In this document: positions 46,199-53,449 of the stretch, one piece after another
Layout of the letters: every line of letters begins with the position of its first letter
How positions within the stretch are numbered: position 1 is the stretch's first letter
DNA from: Wocania ichthyoenteri Th78
GTDB lineage: Bacteria; Bacteroidota; Bacteroidia; Flavobacteriales; Flavobacteriaceae
DNA length: 64,000 nt
Assembly: GCF_000789235.1 (NCBI RefSeq)
Contig: NZ_KN525716.1
Coordinates: 588,501-652,500, forward strand
Reading direction: 5' to 3'
The notes under the pieces: model-generated
What the model was told of the DNA's origin: nothing
The model's database searches: none
What the model saw: only the letters and a program-made list of their open reading frames with translations
Translations under genes and position numbers: made by a program

Positions 46199-47476
46199 CT
46201 ATGTTTTTTTGTTTAAAAGTGTATTACCAACAGCACATTGTAAGCACTTATTTTTATTACAATACTCATCTTTTAGTTGAAGCAATCCTTGAGATTGCAA
46301 AGCCGAAGTTGACACTTTTTTTAATGCATTAAATTTCTCAACAATACTATTTTTTTCTGAAGATATGTCTTGTATTAGTTTTATAATATCACCATCTACT
46401 TGTTTGCCTTGATACTTTACATAAGCGAATTTTATTGGGATAATAGTATTAATCATTAGTAAATCTATAAACGCTTTGCTAAGTTTCTTTTTTATTTTTT
46501 TCGAAGTTTTATCAAATGTGTAATGTGATTCCCAAAACGATGATGTTTCTACAGAAAAAAGCATATAAAAATCTTTAGTAGAATTTATTTCATTAATTTT
46601 TGAAAACAAGTTTTGCTCATTATTATATAAACTTGCTAATTGCGATAAGCGAATGGTAGGAAAATTTGATGGTCGCAATCTAAAAAACTGAATAGGTATT
46701 ACATTTTGACTTGATAGTGTAAATTTCTGCTTTAAAAATTGAAATTCTTTAGTTAAACTTTGAAAGTAAGCGTCTTCAACATTGATATTTAATAGATTGG
46801 CTTGTCCGAAAAACAAAGCCTCTAAACTCGTTTGATTGTTTTGTAGTTTTCTAACTATTGAAAAATCTGTTGAGCTTGCTAAACTTAAAAACGCATCGGC
46901 ATTTACTTTTAGCCCGAAATTTTTAGCTAGCATTTTAAACAAAACAGCTTCCCAATCATTTTTTGATGCTTTTAATAATTGATGAATGTCTTCAGATTTT
47001 CGTTCTAAGCGTTCAAAGTATAATCGTTCTAACCAATTTTGCATCATAAAATCGTCAATACTTTCAAAATCGTGCTCACAATTAATCCACTTATTCGTTT
47101 TAGAAAATAATAACTGGTAATTATTTAATGCTGATTTAGATATATAATCTTTCAGCTCTAAAGTTGCTATTACTGAATTATCCTTTCTGTAAACATTGGT
47201 ATCGTGTTCCCAAACAACATGTAAAATAACATTATCGTAAGCTTTATCTAACTCATGATTATGCAAAAACCAATCGGATGATTTGATATGAATTTCTACA
47301 TTTCCTGCCCAAAGCTGATTTTCAATTTTAAGTTGTGCATTAAAAAAATCTGGTCCAGCATTACTATTATGTTGCCCAACCGAAACTATAGAAATCTCTT
47401 CTCCGTTTGTGCCTTTTAAATGATTAACATTAAACTTTTTATGTTGCCAGATATAATGTATAAAATTTTCTTGCAT
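46199..47476 (-). CDS. DUF2851 family protein
   Basis: 425 residues, soluble. The N-terminal part has the family pattern VGQHNSNAGPDFFNAQLKI (about 33-51), then WAGNVEIHIKSSDWFLH (about 57-73), then NVILHVVWEHD. The C-terminus ends in a cysteine cluster (CNKNKCLQCAVGN, about 405-417) that could bind metal or an iron-sulfur cluster. The function is unknown; DUF2851 is mainly found in Bacteroidota. It is the first gene of the short run leading to the potassium channel. Confidence 0.88.
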   Translation of the reverse strand: MQENFIHYIWQHKKFNVNHLKGTNGEEISIVSVGQHNSNAGPDFFNAQLKIENQLWAGNVEIHIKSSDWFLHNHELDKAYDNVILHVVWEHDTNVYRKDNSVIATLELKDYISKSALNNYQLLFSKTNKWINCEHDFESIDDFMMQNWLERLYFERLERKSEDIHQLLKASKNDWEAVLFKMLAKNFGLKVNADAFLSLASSTDFSIVRKLQNNQTSLEALFFGQANLLNINVEDAYFQSLTKEFQFLKQKFTLSSQNVIPIQFFRLRPSNFPTIRLSQLASLYNNEQNLFSKINEINSTKDFYMLFSVETSSFWESHYTFDKTSKKIKKKLSKAFIDLLMINTIIPIKFAYVKYQGKQVDGDIIKLIQDISSEKNSIVEKFNALKKVSTSALQSQGLLQLKDEYCNKNKCLQCAVGNTLLNKKT

Positions 47477-47542
47477 GCATTAAATATAAAATTACCTTAT
47501 ACAAGTACCAAATTGCAAATCGTTATTCTTTAATAAATTCAA

Positions 47543-47550
47543 TAAATTTG
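47543..47550 (+). promoter_or_regulatory. -7 element of the DUF2721-CIA30 pair
   Basis: TAAATTTG, 15 nt before the ATG at 47566. A TTG is 27 nt upstream, a little far. An alternative TTG start codon at 47548 lies inside this box and is rejected. Confidence 0.45.
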
Positions 47551-47565
47551 CAAAAACTATTATAT

Positions 47566-47961
47566 ATGGAGCAACTTACTTTAACTACACCTGCACTCTT
47601 ATTCTCAGCTATTTCGTTAATTATGCTGGCTTACACCAATAGGTTTTTGGCTTATGCATCAATAATAAGAAACTTGCACGATAAGTATATCCAAAAAAAA
47701 GACTCTGTTTTAATTGCTCAAATAAAGAATATTAAACAACGCTTGTACTTAACACGGTCTATGCAAATTTTTGGTATTAGTAGCTTGTTGCTTTGTGTAT
47801 TAACTATGCTTTTAATTTATATACAACAACATAACATTGCGGTATGGGTTTTTGGTTTTGCACTACTTTTATTAATAATATCACTAGGTCTTTTAATTAT
47901 AGAGATACAAATCTCGGTAAAAGCTTTAGAGCATCATATTAGTGATATTGAGAATAACTAA
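47566..47961 (+). CDS. DUF2721 membrane protein
   Basis: 131 residues from the ATG at 47566. Three transmembrane segments (about 10-28, 67-87 and 91-112) surround a basic loop with NRFLAYASIIRNLHDKY, the DUF2721 signature. The function is unknown. It is 12 bp before the CIA30 gene, so the two are probably co-transcribed. Confidence 0.85.
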   Translation: MEQLTLTTPALLFSAISLIMLAYTNRFLAYASIIRNLHDKYIQKKDSVLIAQIKNIKQRLYLTRSMQIFGISSLLLCVLTMLLIYIQQHNIAVWVFGFALLLLIISLGLLIIEIQISVKALEHHISDIENN

Positions 47962-47973
47962 TATTAATATATC

Positions 47974-48507
47974 ATGATAAAAACGATTCTAATTATTCTA
48001 AATCTTATAATATTACAAACCACTATGACTCTTTTTAATTTTAATTCTAAAAGTAATATTAACAATTGGCGTATTGTTAATGATGTTGTTATGGGTGGCC
48101 GTTCTAATGGAGAGTTTTCAATTAATAAAAATGAAAATGGTTTTTTTAAAGGTTATGTTTCTTTAGAGAATAATGGTGGGTTTTCTATGCTAGAATATGC
48201 ATTTGATACAAAAGATGTATCTCGCTTTTCCAAAACTATAATTAAATTAAAAGGAGATGGTAAAACCTATCAGTTCAGAATAAAAACTAATAATATTGAT
48301 TCCTATTCCTATATAAAATCTTTTACTACTAATGGAGAGTGGCAACTTATAGAAATACCGTTTAACACGATGCATCCTGCTTTTAGAGGCAGAAAATTAG
48401 ATGCTCCAAATTACCCAGGGAAACAAGCAGAAATGATTGCATTTTTAATTGGGAATAAAAAAAATGAAGCTTTTAAATTAGAGATTGATAACATTATTTT
48501 AAAATAG
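47974..48507 (+). CDS. CIA30-family protein (NDUFAF1-like carbohydrate-binding fold)
   Basis: 177 residues. An N-terminal hydrophobic segment (about 2-18) may be a signal anchor. The CIA30 domain follows, with WRIVNDVVMGGRSNGEF (about 31-47) and GYVSLENNGGFSMLEY (about 61-76). Eukaryotic CIA30 helps assemble complex I, but in bacteria the fold is found in various roles, and a complex I link here is not supported. It is followed by a short inverted repeat and the trmD promoter. Confidence 0.88.
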   Translation: MIKTILIILNLIILQTTMTLFNFNSKSNINNWRIVNDVVMGGRSNGEFSINKNENGFFKGYVSLENNGGFSMLEYAFDTKDVSRFSKTIIKLKGDGKTYQFRIKTNNIDSYSYIKSFTTNGEWQLIEIPFNTMHPAFRGRKLDAPNYPGKQAEMIAFLIGNKKNEAFKLEIDNIILK

Positions 48508-48612
48508 AGTATTTACTTATTCTAAATATTCAACTTTAAATGAGTAATTATGTCGAAATTACTTAAATCGAACCTTCAAAAATCTTCACCAAAAAATACC
48601 AAACAATTAAAT

Positions 48613-48620
48613 TATCTTTG
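48613..48620 (+). promoter_or_regulatory. -7 element of trmD
   Basis: TATCTTTG, 19 nt before the ATG at 48640. No TTG at the expected distance. Confidence 0.45.
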
Positions 48621-48639
48621 TACCTCTTAACACGATACC

Positions 48640-49317
48640 ATGCGCATAGATATTATAACTGTTTTACCAGAATTACTTAAAAGTCCGTTTGAAGCTTCTA
48701 TTTTAAAACGTGCTATAGATGCGGGTTTAGTAGAAATTCATTTTCACAATCTACGCGATTATACCTCTGATAATTATAAATCTATTGACGACACCCAATT
48801 TGGTGGTGGCGCTGGTATGGTTATGATGGTTGAGCCCATAGACAAATGTATTTCTGCTTTAAAATCTAAACGTAAATACGACGAGGTTATTTACATGACA
48901 CCAGATGGCGAAACCTTAAAACAAGGCATTGCTAACCAACTCTCATTAAAAGAAAATATTATTATTTTATGCGGGCATTATAAAGGAGTAGACCAACGTG
49001 TACGAGACCATTTTATTACACGAGAAATTTCTATTGGCGATTATGTACTGTCTGGTGGCGAGTTGGGGGCTGCAGTACTTTGTGATGCTATAATACGTCT
49101 AATTCCTGGAGTTTTAGGGAATGAAACCTCTGCTCTAACCGATTCGTTTCAAGATGGCTTACTAGCACCACCAATTTACACAAAACCTCGTGAGTATAAA
49201 GGTTGGAAAGTACCAGAATTATTATTTGGGGGTAACTTACCAGAAATTGAAAAATGGCGCGAAGAACAAGCGTATTTACGCACTAAAGAACGACGACCAG
49301 ATTTGTTGGATGATTAA
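48640..49317 (+). CDS. trmD: tRNA (guanine-N1-)-methyltransferase TrmD
   Basis: 225 residues with the SPOUT-class knot: [14 protein letters not shown] (about 55-68), then [14 protein letters not shown] (about 110-123), then [17 protein letters not shown] (about 131-147). It makes m1G37 in tRNAs with G36, using AdoMet. In many bacteria it clusters with rpsP-rimM-rplS; here rplS is 3.7 kb downstream, separated by the accessory island, so the ancestral neighbourhood may have been interrupted. Confidence 0.96.
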   Translation: MRIDIITVLPELLKSPFEASILKRAIDAGLVEIHFHNLRDYTSDNYKSIDDTQFGGGAGMVMMVEPIDKCISALKSKRKYDEVIYMTPDGETLKQGIANQLSLKENIIILCGHYKGVDQRVRDHFITREISIGDYVLSGGELGAAVLCDAIIRLIPGVLGNETSALTDSFQDGLLAPPIYTKPREYKGWKVPELLFGGNLPEIEKWREEQAYLRTKERRPDLLDD

Positions 49318-49342
49318 CTTTTAAATAACACCTATAGAAAAT

Positions 49343-49654
49343 ATGGATAACACACAATTGCAGTTAGTAGCTGCTAGTATAGTTAGTGGTTTAGTACATT
49401 TAATTGTTCTTATAGCTTCAATAATCATGTTTGCAAAAAAGAGAACTATTGCCACGATTGTTTTACTTTTAGGTAGTGTTTTAACAAGTATTGGTTTTAT
49501 TGGTGGTTTCATTTATAACGCAATAGCTGCAAGAAACGGAACTGAAGCCTTATTAGATGCCCAAGTAACACTTACTTTTTTTAATGCATTTTCTTTTTTT
49601 ATTTTTGGGATTGGTTTGTTTTTATTGGCTTTAAATTTTAATAAGAAAAACTAA
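49343..49654 (+). CDS. Three-TM small membrane protein
   Basis: 103 residues with three hydrophobic segments (about 10-30, 38-58 and 76-97) and a KK-rich first loop. I do not recognise the family. The gene begins 25 bp after the trmD stop and may share its transcript. It ends in NFNKKN. It is probably a flavobacterial small membrane protein of unknown function. Confidence 0.7.
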   Translation: MDNTQLQLVAASIVSGLVHLIVLIASIIMFAKKRTIATIVLLLGSVLTSIGFIGGFIYNAIAARNGTEALLDAQVTLTFFNAFSFFIFGIGLFLLALNFNKKN

Positions 49655-49884
49655 TTCATATCAAGCTTATCAAAACAAGCAAGAAATATATAGCCCTATT
49701 GAATACTATAAAAAATGAATAAGTCAAAAAACTACGGCTTTTTAGTATATTTCTATAAGAAAAATCAATTATATTTACGGGATAACAACGATAAAAAAGT
49801 TACTATATCCTGACTTATTTACGGGATATGAAACCTAAAAATTACGATATAACAAGTTGTGTGTAATACAAAACAAAAAAGACT
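49655..49884. other. Intergenic region with direct repeat and a cassette-boundary half-site
   Basis: No ORF. A 13-bp exact direct repeat, TATTTACGGGATA, is at 49772-49784 and 49816-49828 (44 bp apart). ATATCC and GGATAT (49805-49810, 49824-49829) form a hairpin with the second copy. At 49851-49866, AACAAGTTGTGTGTAA matches the right end of the palindromic element at 50498-50636 in 13 of 16 positions. It is probably a truncated boundary of the same kind. Confidence 0.5.
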
Positions 49885-50493
49885 ATGAAGGATAAATTTA
49901 ATTGGGCAAACGCAGGAAATATCCCTTCTAAAGGATATAAATGTGGACATTGTGGGCATCAATTAGCATCTCAAGTCGGATATACTGGAACCGTACAAAC
50001 ATCCAGCCACAATAAAGTGCATATTTATATTTGTCATTTTTGTACACGCCCTACATTTTTTGACTATGGAAAACAAATACCAGGAGCAAAAATTGGAAAC
50101 CCTATTTTGCATATAAGCAATCCAGATGTTGAAAAATTATTTTTAGAAGCTAATGATTGTTATACTATTGGAGCATATACATCAGCAGTAATCTGTTGCA
50201 GAAAATTATTAATGAATATTTCTGTTGAGCAAGGAGCAAAAGAAGGAAAAGGATTTGTTGATTACGTAAATTATTTAAATGACAATAATTTTATCCCACC
50301 CAATGGAAAAGAATGGGTAGATTCAATTAGAAAACTTGGAAACGAAGCAAATCATAAAATTGATTTTAAAACCGAAGAGGACTCAAAACTAATTTTGACC
50401 TTTACAGAAATGCTTTTAAGGTTTGTTTACGAAATGCCGGGATTAATGAAGGCGAGTATGAATATAGAGGTAGTTGACCCAAAAACTGAATAA
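49885..50493 (+). CDS. DUF4145 protein with N-terminal zinc-ribbon
   Basis: 202 residues. The N-terminus has a zinc-ribbon, CGHCG (about residues 20-24) with CHFC (about 53-56). The DUF4145 domain follows (about 85-195): YTSAVICCRKLLMNISV, then GFVDYVNYL, then WVDSIRKLGNEANHKID. The charged helical pattern around GNEANH is reminiscent of HEPN-like RNases, but I cannot confirm the catalytic RX4-6H motif. DUF4145 genes often occur as accessory genes near restriction or defence loci. It is in a cassette-like setting, with boundary elements on both sides. Confidence 0.82.
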   Translation: MKDKFNWANAGNIPSKGYKCGHCGHQLASQVGYTGTVQTSSHNKVHIYICHFCTRPTFFDYGKQIPGAKIGNPILHISNPDVEKLFLEANDCYTIGAYTSAVICCRKLLMNISVEQGAKEGKGFVDYVNYLNDNNFIPPNGKEWVDSIRKLGNEANHKIDFKTEEDSKLILTFTEMLLRFVYEMPGLMKASMNIEVVDPKTE

Positions 50494-50497
50494 GTAC

Positions 50498-50636
50498 TAC
50501 ACACAACACTGGCTATAGTTCATTGCTTCTGACTTTCCTCTCGGAAAGTCCTCGCAAATTTGCTATCTTCGGTTTACGGCGGAAAATCCTCGCGGATTTT
50601 CACGCAACGAAACCATAGCCAAACACGTTATGTGCA
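50498..50636 (+). repeat. Cassette-boundary imperfect palindrome A (attC-like)
   Basis: About 139 bp. Outer arms TACACACAACA (50498-50508) and CGTTATGTGCA (50626-50636) pair with only transition mismatches. Inner arms TGGCTATAGTT (50510-50520) and AACCATAGCCA (50611-50621) match at 10 of 11 positions, and TTCATTGC pairs with GCAACGAA. The two spacers differ in length (1 and 4 nt), as between R and L boxes of attC sites. Inside are two side hairpins, GACTTTCC/GGAAAGTC (50531-50550) and GAAAATCC/GGATTTTC (50582-50601). No ORF. Confidence 0.75.
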
Positions 50637-50651
50637 AGTTGAAAAAACATT

Positions 50652-51569
50652 ATGCTAAACAAAATTGAATTTTCAGATTTATACAGATTCCTAACATCTA
50701 TAGGATTGATTTTTATAGCTTCTTCATTCATAATTCCTTGGTTGTTTATGAAACAGGAATTAGGTATAATATCATCAACAGACTACAATGGATTAATTCA
50801 ATCATCGAAAGACCTTGTTGACAACAGAATTAGTTTGAATTTAATCGTAATTAAAGCTCTTCCACTTATTTCTATTGGATTATTCTTATTTGGGTGTTTA
50901 TTAATTTTCATAGGTTTTAAAAAATGGAAGAAAAAACAAGATGGTATAGATGAAACAGACGGAATTAAGTTAGAGTTACTTCTAGCTACAAAGCAATTGG
51001 ATTCAGAGGAAATTGATGAAAAAGCAGAAATGGAAGTACAAGAAGAAATTCAAGAAAGCACTTCAAACGAAGAAATAAAAGATGAGAAACCAAAAGCAAA
51101 AAGCAAAGAAGAAATTGAAAAACTAAAAACTAACTTAATCGGAATGGAAAAACTCTTTTATGATAAAATAATTGAGTTTAATTCATTTGCTTATGAGCCA
51201 AAAGCAAATGTAAAAATTGACGATAAATTTGAGGCTGATATTGTTTTAACACCAAATAATAAAAGGAAAAATCCAGATATAATTATTGAGGTTAAATATT
51301 TACAAACAAGATTAAATATGGACATTGTAAAAAAGTCTTTTAGCGCTTTGGTAAGAATGCGAAATCACATTTTTAATTCAAGTAAAAGAAGTCCTACTTT
51401 GATTTTAATAATGGTCTATCGTTCTGACATAGGAAATGCTGAAGAGATTCATAGATTCAAAAATGGAGTTGTTGAATACTTAAGTCAATTTAGTGTTGGC
51501 ACCTTCAGACACTTTATATTGAATGAACAAGAAGCTGAAAATTTCAATATAAATACAATCATAAAATAA
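50652..51569 (+). CDS. Membrane-anchored PD-(D/E)XK-like protein
   Basis: 305 residues. Two transmembrane segments (about 10-32 and 62-89) are followed by a highly acidic, probably coiled-coil linker (about 100-160). The C-terminal domain (about 165-290) has the core of a PD-(D/E)XK nuclease: Asp196 in KFEADIVLT, then Glu213 and Lys215 in PDIIIEVKYLQ. This fold is typical of restriction-type nucleases. A membrane-tethered nuclease with a long flexible linker is not a family I recognise. It lies between two cassette-boundary palindromes. The nuclease call is inference from the motif alone. Confidence 0.68.
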   Translation: MLNKIEFSDLYRFLTSIGLIFIASSFIIPWLFMKQELGIISSTDYNGLIQSSKDLVDNRISLNLIVIKALPLISIGLFLFGCLLIFIGFKKWKKKQDGIDETDGIKLELLLATKQLDSEEIDEKAEMEVQEEIQESTSNEEIKDEKPKAKSKEEIEKLKTNLIGMEKLFYDKIIEFNSFAYEPKANVKIDDKFEADIVLTPNNKRKNPDIIIEVKYLQTRLNMDIVKKSFSALVRMRNHIFNSSKRSPTLILIMVYRSDIGNAEEIHRFKNGVVEYLSQFSVGTFRHFILNEQEAENFNINTIIK

Positions 51570-51573
51570 AAAA

Positions 51574-51713
51574 CCAGCAGGTAACACGTGTATAATTCAT
51601 TGCTAGTACTCGCCTACTTACGAAAATCCTAGCGGATTTTCTATTCGGTTTGTATTTGCTAAATTAGTTGCTGAAACACTCAACGAAATCATACACAAAC
51701 ACATTGTGGTGCA
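51574..51713 (+). repeat. Cassette-boundary imperfect palindrome B (attC-like)
   Basis: About 140 bp, the same design as element A and in the same orientation. GTGTATAATTCATTGC (51588-51603) pairs with CAACGAAATCATACAC (51681-51696). GAAAATCC/GGATTTTC (51622-51641) repeats the side hairpin of A exactly. The right end AACACATTGTGGTGCA (51698-51713) resembles the right ends at 50622 and 49851. The left outer arm is less well matched than in A. Confidence 0.7.
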
Positions 51714-51753
51714 TTTTAAAACCGTGCGTTCATTCAAAATTTCGGAGGTTAAA

Positions 51754-52128
51754 TCATTTTAATATTACTTTGAAATTTTTATCCGTAATAAGTAAAATAA
51801 TACCAGCAATACAACAATACAAAGCTGTGTAAAAGTGTTTATAATCATTATGTGCGAAATGAACCATTAATGCACCAATTGCGAATGGCAATAACCATAA
51901 AGTTGATATGTTTTTAACTTGATGCATCCAAAATCCAACAACTAAACCAATTACACCCAACAATTCGCCATAACCAATAAATAGAGTCCATATTTTCCCA
52001 AAACCAAAATTGCTCATATTTCCCATCATACTTTCCTTTTGAAAAACTTTGAAAAGACTTGCATAGCCAAATGCATAAATTAAATACCCATAAGAAATCC
52101 AATGGGCTACTTGTACTAAAATTTTCAT
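51754..52128 (-). CDS. DoxX-like membrane protein
   Basis: 124 residues from the ATG at 52128; a TTG seven codons upstream is rejected. Four transmembrane segments (about 5-25, 44-64, 69-89 and 100-118) and the pattern GYASLFKVFQ with GYGELLGVIGLVVGFW match DoxX-like small membrane proteins, which are involved in redox or sulfur stress in some species. It is divergent from an HxlR regulator, with about 90 bp between the starts and a palindrome in the gap, so the regulator probably controls it. Confidence 0.82.
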   Translation of the reverse strand: MKILVQVAHWISYGYLIYAFGYASLFKVFQKESMMGNMSNFGFGKIWTLFIGYGELLGVIGLVVGFWMHQVKNISTLWLLPFAIGALMVHFAHNDYKHFYTALYCCIAGIILLITDKNFKVILK

Positions 52129-52146
52129 ATCTATTATAATTTTGTT

Positions 52147-52196
52147 CAAAAGTAATAGTTATATTTACAAATTGAAAGTACATACAAAATTGTATG
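52147..52196 (-). promoter_or_regulatory. Divergent operator-promoter of doxX-like / hxlR
   Basis: A -7 box TACTTTTG on the minus strand (52154-52147) is 18 nt before the DoxX-like ATG. Upstream is the palindrome CATACAA AA TTGTATG (52181-52196), a perfect 7-bp repeat. It is a likely HxlR operator for both genes. Confidence 0.55.
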
Positions 52197-52217
52197 ATAC
52201 TAACAAAAAAGTAAGAA

Positions 52218-52565
52218 ATGAGAAAGACAACATCTACCAATACGATAAATAAGGAGCAATTAGAAGCAAATTGTGGAATTGCATATACAAACTCAATCTT
52301 AAGTGGTCGATGGAAACTTAGTATTCTAGCATTCTTATTGGATGAAAAAAAATTAAGGTATAGTGAATTAAGAAATAGATTAACCGGAGTTTCGGAAAGA
52401 ATGCTAATAGCAAAACTTAAAGAATTACAAGCGGACGACTTGATAAATCGGATTTCTCATCCCGAAGTTCCACCAAGAGTAGAATATGAACTTTCTAAAA
52501 AAGGTAAGTCATTAGAAAGTATTTTAATACAAATGGCTAAATGGGGAACGAAAAATGCAACTTAA
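52218..52565 (+). CDS. HxlR-family transcriptional regulator
   Basis: 115 residues, the normal HxlR length. The winged helix includes LSGRWKLSILAFLLDEKKLR, then YSELRNRLTGVSERMLIAKL, then PPRVEYELSKKGKSLE. The conserved Cys at about residue 18 (EANCGIAY) is the redox- or aldehyde-sensing position in this family. It is divergent from the DoxX-like gene, which it probably regulates by binding the palindrome between them. Confidence 0.9.
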   Translation: MRKTTSTNTINKEQLEANCGIAYTNSILSGRWKLSILAFLLDEKKLRYSELRNRLTGVSERMLIAKLKELQADDLINRISHPEVPPRVEYELSKKGKSLESILIQMAKWGTKNAT

Positions 52566-52664
52566 AACAGAAATACATAAAAAACGAACCGCCAACATGC
52601 GGATATAACAAACAAACTAATACTTAATTTTTTACAAAAAAGTTTTTTTAGCATTACCAAGCCC

Positions 52665-52797
52665 GTGTTAAGGATAGCAGCGGCATCCTTTTTTTAAATA
52701 ATTAATACAAACTTTAATTTAGAACTTGTATTTAATAGATAGCCACGTCCTTCGTCCTCGCTATGACGTTAAAAAAAGATATAGCGAATAGCCTGAC
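52665..52797 (+). ncRNA. Flavo-1-like RNA element with an embedded palindromic repeat
   Basis: The 415-bp gap before rplS contains AAGGATAGCAGCGGCATCCTT (the outer bases pair, 52670-52690) followed by T7. A partner segment, AAAAAAAGATATAGCGAATAG, comes about 80 nt later. I recognise this two-part layout as a common flavobacterial noncoding element, probably the Flavo-1 motif; the name is from memory. Between the parts sits a palindromic repeat (52739-52764) with GCGAGG and a GAAG core, a known dispersed repeat type. Function unknown. Confidence 0.45.
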
Positions 52798-52875
52798 TTT
52801 TTGCTACCAAAACCTTAAATAATTAGCTCTAAGTTTTAAGCAAAAAGAAACACCAAAAAAATATAAATAAAAACG

Positions 52876-52905
52876 TTGCAGATTATTAATTAATAGTTAT
52901 TTTTG
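52876..52905 (+). promoter_or_regulatory. Promoter of rplS
   Basis: TTG (52876-52878), 19-nt spacer, TATTTTTG (52898-52905), an ideal Bacteroidota promoter 75 nt before the ATG. The leader between is 70 nt and holds CGGGTTAACC (52917-52926), a palindrome that may belong to an L19-type regulatory hairpin. Confidence 0.8.
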
Positions 52906-52979
52906 CACCCAATTTCGGGTTAACCTCTGGCGAGAATCGTGAATGTTGTTCTGAATTAATTATAATTAAATTTAAAGAT

Positions 52980-53330
52980 ATGGAATCTTTAGTAAAATTT
53001 GTACAAGACGAATTTGTAACAAGAAAAGACTTACCAGAATTTGCAGCTGGAGACACTATTACAGTATTTTACGAAATTAGAGAGGGCGAAAAAGTTCGTA
53101 CTCAGTTTTTTAGAGGTGTTGTAATTCAAAGAAGAGGATCTGGAACATCAGAAACTTTTACAATTAGAAAAATGTCTGGTACTATTGGTGTAGAGCGTAT
53201 CTTCCCAGTTAATTTACCGGCATTACAAAAAATAGAAGTTAACAAACGTGGTAAAGTACGTAGAGCTAGAATTTACTACTTTAGAGGTCTTACTGGTAAA
53301 AAAGCTAGAATTACCGAGCGTAGACGTTAA
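52980..53330 (+). CDS. rplS: Ribosomal protein bL19
   Basis: 116 residues with LPEFAAGDTITVFYEIREG, then FFRGVVIQRRGSGTSETFTI and the GVERIFPVNLP segment. bL19 sits at the 30S-50S interface. It usually follows trmD; here it is separate with its own promoter and terminator. The C-terminal tail RITERRR is intact. Confidence 0.97.
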   Translation: MESLVKFVQDEFVTRKDLPEFAAGDTITVFYEIREGEKVRTQFFRGVVIQRRGSGTSETFTIRKMSGTIGVERIFPVNLPALQKIEVNKRGKVRRARIYYFRGLTGKKARITERRR

Positions 53331-53358
53331 CATAGTAATATCATTTACGAAAGTACTT

Positions 53359-53389
53359 AAAAGCCTTGACAGATGTCAGGGCTTTTTTT
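53359..53389 (+). terminator. Terminator of rplS
   Basis: AAAAGCCTTGACA and TGTCAGGGCTTTT form a 13-bp stem with one wobble and a 2-nt loop, followed by T-runs. It is 28 bp after the stop. Confidence 0.9.
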
Positions 53390-53449
53390 ATTAACTTTTG
53401 TTAATAAGTCTGGTTTATAAATAGTTGATATCTAATCGCTTAAAAAATT

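Noticed and set aside
50498..50636. Classical integron attC site
   Set aside because: The right end GTTATGT does not fit GTTRRRY and the left end does not fit RYYYAAC; only the general architecture agrees, so it is called attC-like.
52587..52612. A further left end of a cassette-boundary palindrome after hxlR
   Set aside because: CCGCCAACATGCGG followed by ATAACA is suggestive, but no matching right arm can be found, so it is not counted as an element.
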